Positions 21,587 to 33,600 of a stretch of DNA of 64,000 bases are shown here, in pieces. This DNA comes from Trachythela sp. YZ-2020. Its lineage: Eukaryota > Cnidaria > Anthozoa > Malacalcyonacea > Clavulariidae. Each line of letters begins with the position of its first letter. Within the stretch, counting starts at the first letter, position 1. The stretch spans positions 1,949,501 through 2,013,500 of the forward strand of contig JADLSH010000191.1 in NCBI GenBank assembly GCA_016169945.1, in the 5' to 3' direction. Made by a program: the position numbers and the translations under genes. The notes beneath the pieces were generated by a model. That model had not been told where the DNA came from. It worked only from the letters and a program-made list of their open reading frames with translations, and searched no databases.

Positions 21587-23584
21587 TCAAAGTTTCAAAG
21601 TATTTTTCACCTCCTCTGCTGCCTTAATACCGCTTTCTAGCGCTCCACTGACTGTCGCACAGTCCCCTCGACCTCGCGTCGCCTCGCCTGCAAAGAACAC
21701 GCGATCAGAAACGGGTCTCACGAGAATCTCGCGAGATCCACGCGCGTGTACCGAGGGTGAACTGTATGCAGCACGTATATAAGGATTTGAAGACCAATGA
21801 AAGTAGACGTAGTCAATCAGAAAATCTGACGCAGGAGTCTGCTTCTTGTTGGTCCTGTAAAAGAAACAGAACTGTTGATATATAAATTACTTCGGCAGTG
21901 GTAACGCACAGCGGAGTCTTAAAATGCACATTTTCTGTTTTTTTGTTTATTCATCTGTGCAGCCACTTCAAGCGCTGAAGCACAAATTGCAAAACCTTAT
22001 CTTGGGTAGCTCTATTGATTCTAAACTGTTGTTAGTAGCAGTCCAGAGCCAAACATTGTTATACTTACCCAAACATTTCGTTTAAATCACGAAGTAGTAT
22101 TCCCTTCACTTCATCTGCAGTCATATGAGCCTTCAGTCTTGCATATTCAGCAGTTTGAAATCCAGTTACCACATGACATTGTTCACCAGTCTCCTCATTC
22201 ACAACCGCGTACATCCACAATTGACTAATATCTGACATACAATTAAACACCAGTTTCATATTTTCAGGCCAAAATTGTTCCCGAAAACGACAAACTATTT
22301 TCAATCCAGTAAACATTTGAAGTTTTTCAATAGCTAACTGTTTATCTTGTGGGAGTTCTGGTTTAAATGTAATATCTCGATCTTTTAAGATGGTTAATGG
22401 AACACAAACGATTACAGCTTGTGCCTGTAGGGTATCTCCGTTTTGATTGGTTACTATTACTGTGTCAGAAGAATAATCAATTTCCCTTGCTTGCCAGTTT
22501 AGTTTTATTTCAGCTTTGTCGCATCGTTTGATGTAATGTTGGACAACTTGTTTATGAGAGTCCTTCAACCTAGATTGAACAAAAGTATTGGCATAAAAAT
22601 CACAAAACAATACTTGTAATACAGGACAAACACGATTTATTCAAACTTGTTAACACGCTTTTTTCAGGATTGATAGTATTACGTTGAATAGCGCAATAAA
22701 TACGAGGGGTTTCTCTAAAGTGAATACGCAACAAAATCCCAAACCAAAACGAACCTAAAATTGCCAGGTCCACATTCCCAACCGTTCTGAAAGTCACTGT
22801 GCTCCTGCGCTCCAAGCGAGTCCAAATTCGCTGCTTCTGTTTGACAGAACACCACGTCAAATATATGTTGTGGTTTTCTCTTGATCTCCTGGTGTCTGGC
22901 GAAGTATTCTGCCACTGTTATGTCATTCTTTGCAGTATCATCTGGCTTATTATTGTAAACGAAATCCCCCCATGCCGTGTAGGCAGCCAGTATGTCAGGT
23001 TGGGTTGAATGGTATGGATATATTTTACCATCAAGGTAGATCCATTCTAAACCATTCTCAGCTTCGTAATCAAATAACTACAGGATGATAAAGGGAAATT
23101 TTATTAGACTCACATAGGGAAATTTGACTGCTACTGGTACTTAATGTATAATTCTGTTGCAAACAGTTCTAGTTCTAAAATGTACCATTTCTATGTCCCA
23201 GTTATATTCTTTGGCCAGTTGATATACTTTGGTATTACAACCATGAATAATCTCACCACCCATGTCCACTGGAGGCCAACCATTTGTTTCAATCTGTTTC
23301 ACTCGTCCACCTGTAGATTTGATTAAACAATCCAGATAATGATTACTTAATTAATTAACTGATCATTAGAATATGGTTAATTAATAACTTAATTAATTAA
23401 AATAATAATGATTAGTTAATTAATCACCTAATTATGACCTAAATAATGTATTAATTAATTCAATTACCCAAGTAGTTATTAGCTTCAACCAGAACAACAT
23501 TGAGACCAGATTGGACGAGATTTTCACATGCGGCAAGACCAGCCATACCTCCTCCGATAACAATAACCCAAGCATGTTTTGCTG
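21587..23584 (-). CDS. Flavin-dependent amine/polyamine oxidase, 5' exon missing
   Basis: Exons 23468-23584, 23186-23310, 22755-23077, 22069-22569 and 21587-21854 join in frame. The N-terminal segment HAWVIVIGGGMAGLAACENL is the FAD-binding Rossmann motif; GGRVKQIE and DMGGEIIHG follow as in amine oxidases. MFTGLKIVCRF carries the conserved active-site Lys and is followed by QFWPENM. The C-terminus has HWSSNPYIRAAYS and VFFAGEAT, the second FAD-contact motif. The family oxidises polyamines or monoamines to aldehydes with release of hydrogen peroxide, or demethylates histone lysine in LSD1 relatives. There is no SWIRM or tower domain here, so a polyamine-oxidase-like enzyme is favoured. The first coding exon upstream of 23584 was not identified. 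The C-terminus ends NTLKL without a peroxisomal signal. Confidence 0.88.
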
Positions 23585-24259
23585 CTGAGACATTATAATT
23601 TAAGTGAGTAGGAGAGATATTTCATCTTGGCAGGGGGGGAGAGAACCAGTGACTGGTGGAGTTCAGGGGGATTGTATGGTAGCATGACCACTACCAAACT
23701 AACCACACCAGTATCATTGTGGTCTGTGTGGATAAAGACATTGTCTATGCTTACACAAAACTTTAATGTTTGTTAAGAGCAATTGACAGGTCTTAATCTG
23801 ATCAGTCATTCACGTTTAACTTGCCTCACGATGAAAGTTTAAACATAGTACAAACATGAAAGTTTTTATATCTACGAGTGTTCATCTTCAGCTGCAAACG
23901 ACGGTATATATTCAATTATGACACTACATGTACACTACCTTCTATTTCTGTCATATTAAGATATTTATGAGTTTTTTGGTTTTCAGCTCCACTTTATTTG
24001 TATTGATTCCTAGCCATAAACTATGAAAAGTTCGTGAAAATATGTAATTTTTCAAAGAAAAATATGAAAAATCTACAGTCGTTGTATGAAGCGCTAGACA
24101 GTAACGTGTTGTAATTGTGTATTGGCTGTCCATATACCATAGCAGGCGCGTAGGAGAATCGAGCGAATAATTGCGAATAATTTTAAAATCACAATTAATT
24201 AAATAATCGATCATTTTGGGACGAGCAATTGATCAATAAATCAATGATATCGATCAAAT

Positions 24260-24430
24260 AGGAATTTTCAAATTATATTATAATTGCTGTTGAAAGAATT
24301 TATAGAGTCCTTGAAACTAACTATAATTGCTGTTGAAAGAATTTGCCTGAACTTTCCGTAAAAATTTGGCGTAGAAAAACGTCTCATTGGCGTAGAATGT
24401 ATTATATGGCGTAGAAAAACGTCTCGCAAC
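24260..24430. repeat. Short tandem duplications
   Basis: TATAATTGCTGTTGAAAGAA occurs twice (about 24280 and 24321), and GGCGTAGAAAAACGTCTC occurs twice (about 24369 and 24408), indicating two local duplications upstream of the hAT-like insertion. Confidence 0.7.
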
Positions 24431-24466
24431 ATATGAGATAGAAAAGTGATTCTATATACAACTGGC

Positions 24467-24821
24467 CAGGGCCTTTTTTAAGAAATCATCAGTGGGGGGG
24501 CATCATCGAAAGGGGACGTAACAAGTAGGTGGTGTATTATATGTATGAAAAGGAAGGCGGGGGGTCCCCCAGTCCCTCCCCAGAAAATTTTTGTATTCTT
24601 GAGTATCTGTGGCTTGATTTCCATGAGACAATTTTTGATTTTTTTATATATAAACTCCGGGCCAGGTTTTTTTTGTTGTGAGAATATAATAAACCTCTCT
24701 TTTCAGTTTTTTTTTTTTTTTTTTTTTTTTTTGGACAAAAGGGACCTTCACTGGGGGGGGCAAAAATAGCTTGCTGGGGGGGGCTTTTGCCCCTCCAGTA
24801 CATTAGTTAAAAAAGGCCCTG
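24467..24821. mobile_element. Non-autonomous hAT MITE, 355 bp, with 8-bp TSD
   Basis: The termini CAGGGCCTTTTTTAA and TTAAAAAAGGCCCTG are exact inverted repeats. The 8-bp direct repeat CAACTGGC flanks both sides (24459-24466 and 24822-24829), as expected for hAT transposition. The interior is G-rich and contains a poly-T run of about 22 (about 24711-24732). No transposase is encoded. Confidence 0.88.
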
Positions 24822-25444
24822 CAACTGGCGTAAATATTTTCACGTCCACAATGCATAATGATAAAATTTAGCTTTAGTTTGAGAACAGCCGAACCATTCC
24901 ACGTAAAGAACAGCTAGAAACCACTAGACCAATAAGACCATATAGGGCGAAACCACTAGCGCGCAACCACCATGACGGAAATTATTTGCATAACTTTTCG
25001 CATTGTCTGCGCAAAGACGCAGACTACAAAGAGAAAATCACGGAATAATTTGCGTTTCATTTCGACTTAGTGGGGAGGGGTGACAGAGAAAATAGTTTAA
25101 TCAATCGTTGAGCTTTTAAGTATAATTTATTTTATTCTTGTCAAAATAAATAAAGAAATTATTATAGATAAATATAGAATAGAAATATCTAGATATAAAA
25201 TATTTTATAATGTTCTTTTATTGAGAAAACAATTGTAGAATTTTACCTACCCCTCCCTGGTGAAACCTAAGGACGTCCTCCTGTTCTCAAAATGATTGTG
25301 TATTTTTGTATTCAATTTTGTTGTCCTTTGTCGGTTTGTCCTTTGTGGTTGAAAACGTAATAGTTTCCTTCCGTAAAACCTGTCGTATAAAATGAAAATA
25401 AGGATAGTCGAGAGGCCTCTGAACCGACAATCTAAGCGGTAACA

Positions 25445-27630
25445 ATGGGCATTTTTGATAGATTTAAAAGGATGGGGAATAATTGTTTGAAAAAACCAAC
25501 ATTACTACCAGCTGTTGACCGTGTTTTGGTAAGTATTGTTTTGTATTTTTAATCCTATGATTCACTGATGTTTATATGATCGATGTGACAGCGCTATTTG
25601 ATGTAGAGTTGTTGATATTGAAAACTGTCTGTTGAGAACATGAAAAAAGTGGAACGTTTATCCAATTTCATATGTTTAACATCTTTTTATATTGAGCAAT
25701 GAAAGATGTTTAATTTCATGTTTATATCACATATTTTACAGCACTTTATAGATTACAAATTGTTAACAGATGATACAGATTTTGTAATCTATAATCCTGT
25801 GGGAAGAGTTATTTTGCAATTCAATTCTAACTACATTAAAACTATTACTTATAAAATATGCTAGCTAAAGTATGGCAAGGAGCATGTCTTTATAAAAATG
25901 AAATATTAGGAAATGAAAAGTGAAACAGATAGTCACGTTTTAAAACTTATTTATTATTCCAATGGTTTAAATATATGCACTGTAATGTTCTCAGTTAAAG
26001 TCAGCACGAGACTATGAGACATGACTATAATATATAATATATGAATGTTATGTAGTGCAATAGGACAGTATGTATATACTGTCACTTCACTTCAGCAGCT
26101 GTTAACTACTACACTATCCCATTATTCTCATATCCTTACTATGTTTAATATGCTCATAGGACGAGAAACCTAAACTACAGCAACAACCAACCAAAACCAG
26201 TAAAAAAGCTTGTGGTTTTGGTCATCGAAGGCTTGGCAGTACTGCGTCAACTGTTTCTGGTGATGATATTAAACTTGTCTGGGCCAACAGCAAAGGTATA
26301 ACAAATATCCAGTGATTCCTGTCTAAAATACCTGAAAAGGATAAGCATGTTTTGATATTTTGAGTGAGGCATCTAAATTTATGAAAAATGGACTTTGCTC
26401 AAAGCATTGAAGGGTTTCTAATTCTTCCACGACACAGAGAGTTACATTGTATTATTTCGAAACATTCTATTTTGAGTGCAGCTACTGGTGGATATTAATA
26501 TTCAATATTGTGTAACGATAAACATTTTGAATGTGGCCATATATTTCAAAATAATTGTTATTTCAAAATTTATTTTTGCATATATACGTGTTGTTCTACC
26601 AGTTTTGCAGGTTTTCTCGGGCAATTTGCTTTTCCTCTGCTAACACTGGGAAGAGGCATAGACTAGAATACAACAGTTTTGAACTGTTCGAGCTATCCAC
26701 TATAAATAAAGTTAGTTTAGTTTATGAAGAAATTCATTGTGGAAGCAAGTCTAATGATTCTATAAATTATTTCTAGACAGCAGTAATTTGTTTGATCAAC
26801 TTGGTGCAAAAGATATCTTTAAAAGATTCAATAATTTTCTTGAGAGTTGGAAATATTGGCAGGATGATGAACGGCAGTGTAAAGAAATGTTAGGTTTTGA
26901 TCTCGAGATGAAGCTTGTTGATTCTCTCTGTGTTATTCCTTCAGGTAATTCATACATACTATATCTTTTCGCCCTTGTTAATTACTACTTTTGTTAAAAT
27001 ACATTGTCAGTTATGATTGTGCACTTGGCCATCTTCCCTCCTAACGTCCACCAAACTAATGATAATTGTGTGAATCATTTTACAGTGATGCGTCTGGGTC
27101 TTGGCTGTGGAAGCACAACAGAAGATTACGACTTTTATCTCGATATTGACCCAATCATTCAGTTGAGTGAGATCAGTGGATATTTATCATGTACTTTTCA
27201 AAAAGCAATTGACATTTTCAAATCACTTGCAAAACAGATGAAAATATTGATTGATCAAGGAGAGGTGATTTGTAGAGATTTGACAAAAATTCTTGACTAT
27301 CTTAAGAAGTCTGACAGTGTTTCATACAAGTTGCCGGCTGGTATGCAACAGTTGGACAACCCTGAGCAACTTAAGGAAGCTCTGACACTTGTTAAAGGTG
27401 CTGTATTGATACTAAAGTCGTGTGGTTCAACCATCACTAACTATATCATGCAACAAGGACATAATGTTGACATAGTTGTTTCAAACAAACAATCTGCAAA
27501 TCCAACTTTGGTAATCTTTCCAAGAAAAACAATCTGCAAAGTGAAAGTACGAGAAATGGATGAGAAAACATTCATGAAATTGAACCAAGGAGATGATGAT
27601 GAGAAATATATTGAAATTTCTCTGAAATAA
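25445..27630 (+). CDS. Unrecognised 310-residue protein
   Basis: Four exons (25445-25528, 26160-26295, 26777-26944, 27086-27630) with good splice sites sum to 311 codons including the stop. The protein starts MGIFDRFKRMGNNC, has a basic Ser/Thr-rich segment (about residues 30-75), then a folded-looking region with DIFKRFNNFLESWKYW, GLGCGSTTEDYDFYLDID and a helical stretch up to KSCGSTITNYIMQQG, and ends in a beta-rich tail. No signal peptide or membrane segment is apparent. Gly2 is present but Arg at position 6 argues against N-myristoylation. I recognise no domain. It is probably lineage-restricted or fast evolving. Confidence 0.7.
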
Positions 27631-28646
27631 GGCGATAAGGAGGGGTTGTAGTTGAGATGACATGAAGGGGGCAGGGTTTTACACAACTAGTGGGTGCAGG
27701 TAATGGGTGGTACCGTAATGGGCATTTGTAAGGTGCTGCACTTTTTTATAAAGCTATGGACTATTAACACAAAAAGATCAATAATTTCAAAAGTATTGAA
27801 GACTATTTTACTTTTAGGAATTTATTGACCACACAAGCATCATGTAAGCAGCTGTATAATCAACACTATGCATGCTGTTAGAGCTTATAAATCTTGGTTT
27901 ATTGACATATTGTGGAGACAAGGATCTGTAGGCAAGCTCAGAGGTGTGTAAGAATAGTATTACACTTGCACTGGTGCCCTTGTAATATGGATAGAGCTTG
28001 TCAAAACAGATCCTTAGAATTTTAGGGAGGCTGGTACTCCTTAACCTGCATGCGGGATGTCTTTACTCTAACTTTATCTAAGATTTTGAGTTTATTACAG
28101 TCTGTTAGACTCACTGGTTAGACCTAACCACGGTTAGACAGCACTGCTTGTGTGTATTTAAGATATTAAAGTATTAATTATTATTAAAGATTATGTTAAT
28201 TATTAAAAAAATATTGTAACTGGTTAAGCACTTAATATGGGATATTTTAAAGATATTATTATAGCAAATTTATTTGATAAGTTAATATAAAGTGGTTGAA
28301 ATATGTTGTGCAATGTTATTCATTAAGTGTTTGGAAGAATCATTCGTGCGGTTGACTTCAAAGAAGTTTAAACCAGCTTTACGTTTGTTTCTTTTGGTAG
28401 AATTAACCAGCGAACGCCAGCGATAATTTTGTTGAAACTAAAATCTATCATAAAGCTAAGTTCAAATTTTTAATAATCTGACACACACCGGGATATTTCT
28501 TGACCCATTGATGATTAATTAAACAAACGAAATCTTGCTTAGAACAGGTTTAGACATGTGACGCGCACCGCAAACAAGACGCAAAATATTCACGAAAACA
28601 ACATCTATTATATCGCTCTGGTAAACACGCGATATATTCAGCTTTT
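27631..28646. other. Intergenic spacer
   Basis: 3' flank of the 310-residue gene and 5' flank of the first phosphatase. AT-rich. No repeat or gene is recognised. Confidence 0.45.
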
Positions 28647-31600
28647 ATGTCGTTTTGGAAACAATCGTCCACAATGAGTTCATCTCTTCGTATTTCGTTC
28701 CATCTCTTGCTTTACATGTTAAGTTTTTGCGCGCTTGTTAGAGGATCACCTGACGTAGTTAAAAAATCACCATCCTATCATGTGAGCAACCCTCCAAAGT
28801 GGTTCAAAAACAAGTTCCAGAATTTGAAAGCGCATGAATACATTGGTGAAATCACTGAAGTACCAACGTTCTTCCGCAGACGAAATAAAGATGGGAAGAT
28901 TATCAATGCTTTTGAAAAAGACACTTGGTTTGAAATACACAGTAGACAATCAGGTAATATTAAATACAACTTCCCGGAATTGCTATAGAGCGCACACAAA
29001 ACAATAGCTTGAACTCCAAGCTGACAATATGATCCTATTTTTGTTTTAGTTAAGTCATTGCCAGCCTCGACTTTCTACCATCGTCTAAGGCGCACTGAAG
29101 GAAGTTTATATTACCCATTTCAATTATCGACCATATAAAGTTCTAAAGTCTGCTGGTAACTTGATACCTAGTTACGTATTTACTCAATTGATGGAGTTCT
29201 CCATTGTCAGTAAAAACGTCCGCAAAGTAGAGTAATAGTCTACATCTTTTGCAAATAAAGAATTGAAAGTTAGGGAAATAAATCTTTAACCAAATTGATC
29301 ATATATATTGCACACATCTACAAGAGTTCCCAATTGACAAGTAAAAGTGTCTAATAGTGTTAATAATGACAATATCGAAACTAAGTAAAAATATTGAGTA
29401 GAATGATTGATCGCTCTAAAATGAGGGGTAAGGCATTAAGGGTTTGAGATGATAAGCTATGTTTTAAGTTACTGACGTCTTCATTATTTAATTCAGGTTT
29501 ATCTCAACCTCAAACAGCAGCTTCGCTCAAGATTGACCCATCTTTGGTAAAAAATAGTCAGTATGTCAGTGTTACATGGAATGGAGTTGAAAATGCAACA
29601 GCAAAGGACGTTATAGCTCTATATTGCCCAGAGAATTCGAAAGATAACGAATATATTGACTATTTCAATGCTGACGTTTCCTCAACATATAAACAGGGCC
29701 ATGGAGAATATTCAGTGCAACTGACCAACTTTCGTACAAATTGTGAGATGCGATATTTTCGGAATTTTTCAAAAGATCACCAAGAATGTGTAGCAAGAAG
29801 TAATATTGTGATGTTTGAAGGAGGGCCTGAGCAGCCATTACAAATACATCTCGCTTTAACTGGAAAGCCGAGTGAAATGAGAATTATGTGGGTCTCTGGA
29901 ACAGGTACTGAAATATTGAACCTAAAGTAAGATCTTTTAACGTAACTTTATATATAAGTAATTTTTTTGCATTTTCACTCAATGGGACTTAAAGTTGAAG
30001 GTTGTTTGCTGATGGAATTACGAGTGATAAATATATATAACTTTAAAACCTTACCGGGAACGGCTGTGAAAAATGCAACTCTAAGGTCCTCCGGCAGGAA
30101 TCGAACCTGCACCCCTGGCCCTGCGATTCTGATGCAGTGCTCTGACCACTGAGCTGCAGAGTTCAGTTACCAAGAGCTAGCGGCGACAAGTTACTGTATA
30201 TATATACGTCGGGTAATGCGGGTTGTGATAAGGTAAATTATAAGTATTTTTTGCATTTTCACGGCTCGATGGGGTTGAAGATTGTTTGTTGGTGGAATTA
30301 CGAGTGATAAATATATACAACTTTTTTCTGCAGGACCTTAGAGTTGCATTTTTCACAGCCGTTCCCGGTAAGGTTTGAAAGTTGTATATATTTATCACTC
30401 GTAATTCCATCAACAAACAACCTTCAACTTTATATATATTGGATAGCTCTATCAGTTCTAAACTGTTCTCCCTAGAAGTCCAGTAAGGGTTATCTCTTAT
30501 TTCCCAACAGGAAGAAACCTGAACTATCTTCTTCGTAGCTCAGTCAGTTCCGCTAAACTTTTATCCCTAGATATCCAAGGGCTATGGCTTTTTGGTCCAG
30601 TGTTACCACACGAGGCCCAGAGTACTCAGAGAAAATCCCAAATAGTTAAAATAATTTAATTCCTTTTCTCTTCATTTCAGACGAGACGCCATTGGTGAAA
30701 TTTAGCAAAGATAAATCACTCAGTTCAGTTGTTCAAGGGACAAGTCGAACGTATAAAGCCACTGATCTTTGTTTTATAAATGGAGTGTTTATAGACCCCG
30801 GCTATATTCATGATGTCTTGCTAACTGGATTAGAACCATCATCTACTTACTATTATTCATGTGGAATTAAGAGTGTAGGTTGGCCACCATCTGCTGCAGG
30901 ATAGGGCTTAATAGTAAAACCTACCTATTAAACAAATCATTTCGTATATTCTTCCTCATCTAGCATATGAGCGAGATTCGCTCGTTCAAAACAGCTCCGC
31001 CTGTTGGTTCTGATATGTCGTACAAGTTCATTGTGTATGGAGATATGGGAATGTCAACTGCGGCTCATGCTACGGCAAAATATGCTTTGAGAGATGTGAT
31101 GGATGGCTATGAATTTATATTTCATCATGGGGATATTTCGTATGCTAGAGGATATGTATGTAAGATTAGAAACTTAGACATGGGCAGACCGTCTGCCACG
31201 CCGCCCACGCAGGCTAGGGTATTGTTGGTTCAGTGGTTAGTGCATGTGAAGTGCATGTGAAGTGCATGTGAAGTGCATGTGTCTTTCACCTGTGTGACCA
31301 ATGTTTGATTCCTGCCATATGCACTGAGCTGTCTGATTATAGTTTCGTCTCAGTCACATGTGAGGAGAGTGTTTCCAGTTTGACTCTACCAAACACTGCA
31401 GGTTTTCTCCAGGTACTCCAGTTCCTCCTTACTTATGCGATATTTTGCTGGTGTTTCAGGCTTACATCTGGGACCAATGGCATGCGTTGATTGAACCATA
31501 TTCCAGTATAGTACCATACATGGTAGGTATTGGTAACCATGAACAGGATCATTTAGACTACTCTGGTAAAGATCTGAGTGGTATTACTGGTAATGGTTGG

Positions 31601-33376
31601 CATCCATGGTGGGGGAATTATGGTGATGATTCGAATGGTGAATGTGGGGTACCTATGTATTATCGTTTTCATATGCCTGATAATGGTAACTATCTCTGGT
31701 GGTAAGTAGAACTACTTCATACACAAGTTGATATTACTAATTACATAGATTTGCTGCAAGGTATTGCACATCATATTTTCAGCATGAGCGGTTGTTGTGT
31801 ATATTAGTATATAAGATATACAAACACGAGCCAAAGGTGAGTGAGTATACAACACAGACGCGAATGCTGTATATTATAGCTTGTGATTCATCTTGATAAA
31901 TGCGTTCGTATTCTTCAATAATCTTGAAGACATAAATGATATTTGGTGAGAAAAACAAACTTAAAATTTATGTTAATCAGGAGGATTTTGTATCAGAAAT
32001 ACAAGCTCCTTCACGGTCATGATTTCCGTTGTGTTTTCTTAATGAATTATTAGTGAGAATTACAACAATAGTTTAATGGATTATGTTAACCAAATCTCCT
32101 TCTGTTTTGTTTTCAACAAACTTATTTTATGTCTTGGTAGGCACAGCTATATGATTACAGTCTGGTAGATAGAACAAGTCTTTTTTTCCATATGTCAACA
32201 TACACTTGCTTTCAACAAACTCTTTTATATACCTTCGCAGGTACAGTTATGATTACGGTCTTGTCCATTTCATAATGATGAGTACAGAACATGACATGGG
32301 AAATGGATCTAGACAATACACTTGGTTGGAACAAGATCTCAAGAATGTCAACCGTACAAAAACACCCTGGATCATTCTCGCTGGACATCGACCAATGTAT
32401 ACCAGTGAACTTATAATAAGTAATGCCGATTCTTTATTCAATTTTACCTTAGTTTTCACTAGTGATATAGATAGGTTTTGCTAAGTGAAACACTGCAGCA
32501 CGCGGTGTTCAACTCTAACAGGGAGAGCTGTTATCGGAGCGATAAAGTATAGTTCACTATATGTATTGACCTTGTGTTTGGTGGCAAATCTATATAATGG
32601 AAACATTTAGCTTCAGTGGGTGTCAATATATTTGAAGTTGGCCACCACGTGTAGCACCATGTTAAACACCACGTGTAGCACCATATTAAACACCACGTGT
32701 AGCACCATGTTAAACACCACGTGTAGAACCATGTTAAACACCACGTGTAGAACCATGTTAAACACCACGTGTAGCACCATGTTAAACACCACGTGTAGCA
32801 CCATGTTAAACACCACGTGTAGCACCATGTTAAAAAACACGTTAAACACCACGTGTTACCATGTGCACGTAATTATGTGTAAAGTGTGGTTGTACACCAA
32901 TGTTAAACACCACGTGTAGCACCATGTTAAACACCACGTGAAGCCTCTACTTTTTAGTTTTATCACGTTTTGGCCGTAGTAAATATAAATTCCCTCTTAT
33001 TTTAGGTGATGTATTTGTGTCAATGGGTATGCAACATTTATTTGAAGACCTCCTGTACAAATACCGCGTTGACCTGGCACTGTGGGCTCACTATCACAGT
33101 TACGAACGCACGTGCGCAGTTTATCAGCAGAAATGTGTACAAGATGGGGTAACACATATCACAATAGGAACCGCGGGGAAGAGTGAGGACACTGAGCAAT
33201 ATGAAAAGGAGGTGTGGTCATTGTTCCAACGTAAAGATAATCCGTATGGTTACGGTCGTGTGACGCTCACCAACCGCTCGGCTTTGCATTGGGAATATTT
33301 CGTAAATAGCGAGGATAGGGTAGTTGATGACGTATGGTTGACGAAAACAGGAAATTCTAATCATCCTTTGTTTTGA
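28647..33376 (+). CDS. Purple acid phosphatase 1 (large, plant PAP27-like)
   Basis: Seven exons (28647-28953, 29497-29904, 30681-30874, 30964-31155, 31460-31701, 32241-32419, 33006-33376) sum to 631 codons. An N-terminal hydrophobic segment (SFHLLLYMLSFCALVRG) is a likely signal peptide, so the enzyme is secreted or lysosomal. A fibronectin-III-like domain comes next, ending near MRIMWVSGT, then the metallophosphoesterase domain. All metal-ligand motifs are visible: YGDMG, HGDISYARG, GNHE, AGHRPMY and AHYHSYERT. Such enzymes hydrolyse phosphate monoesters with a binuclear metal centre. The last motif has Ala where Gly is usual (GHxH). ATG 28674 is an alternative start nine codons in. The gene is the upstream member of a tandem pair with 34663-38649, but has an extra intron at 28954-29496. 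Confidence 0.93.
29975..30440. repeat. Inverted tRNA-like SINE cluster in PAP1 intron 2
   Basis: The segment 30085-30165 is a minus-strand tRNA-like sequence (B-box GGTTCGATTCC, A-box GCAGCTCAGTGG as read on the minus strand). A second unit at about 30255-30440 is itself palindromic. GGAATTACGAGTGATAAATA occurs in both, and in inverted form at the right end. Same family as 8667-9056. Confidence 0.65.
30875..30963. repeat. 89-bp intron built largely from a MITE family 1 end
   Basis: The donor GTAGGT runs straight into GGCCACCATCTGCTGCAGGA and a TAGTAAAACCTACC end, the family 1 right terminus. Over half of this intron is therefore MITE sequence. The paralogue PAP2 has an intron at the same position (35642-36112) without it. 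Confidence 0.6.
31195..31430 (+). repeat. tRNA-derived SINE, family A, with internal GTGAAGTGCAT expansion
   Basis: Starts GGTTCAGTGGTTAGTGCATG. AAGTGCATGTG is repeated about four times (31246-31281). A B-box-like GTTTGATTCCTGCC follows, then the TCTGATTATAGTTTCG block and GGTTTTCTCCAGGTACTCCA. It lies in PAP1 intron 4. Confidence 0.65.
32636..32945. repeat. 24-bp minisatellite carrying CACGTG in each unit
   Basis: The unit CACCACGTGTAGCACCATGT plus TAAA repeats about ten times, with a degenerate break at about 32833-32900. It lies in the last intron of PAP1 (32420-33005). Unit length divisible by three gives long spurious open frames on both strands. Confidence 0.9.
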
Positions 33377-33600
33377 TTACTTTGTTCATGTTGTTGATTT
33401 TAGTGTTTTTTGGATCATATTTGGGTCACCAGAACTGATAATACGTCTGAACCTTTGTTTTGATTACTTTGTTCATGTAATCATGTTGTTGATTTTAGTG
33501 GGGTTTTTTGGATCATATTTGGGTCACCAGAACTGATAATACGTCTGAACCTTTGTTTTGATTGCTTTGTTCATGTTGTTGATTTTAGTGTTTTTTGAGG
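33365..33600 (+). repeat. Tandem triplication of the PAP1 stop-codon region
   Basis: The last coding bases and 3' flank (CCTTTGTTTTGATTACTTTG) start at 33365 and recur at about 33452 and 33550, each followed by the same TTGTTGATTTTAGTG stretch; the first two also contain GGTCACCAGAACTGATAATA. The units are about 87-98 bp. Only the first is coding. Confidence 0.88.

Larger units (their letters stand above)
23593..25444. other. Divergent spacer between amine oxidase and the 310-residue gene
   Basis: It probably contains the unidentified first exon(s) of the amine oxidase. It holds the hAT-like MITE 24467-24821 and an AT-rich repeated patch at 24260-24430 with tandem copies of ATAATTGCTGTTGAAAGAAT and GGCGTAGAAAAACGTCTC. 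No other gene is evident. Confidence 0.45.

Noticed and set aside
30085..30165. Second tRNA gene on the minus strand
   Set aside because: Same reason: a tRNA-like SINE head with its mobile-element flanks, in a PAP1 intron.
32613..32919. Possible CRISPR-like array or repeat protein
   Set aside because: It is a 24-bp tandem repeat without spacers in a eukaryotic intron.
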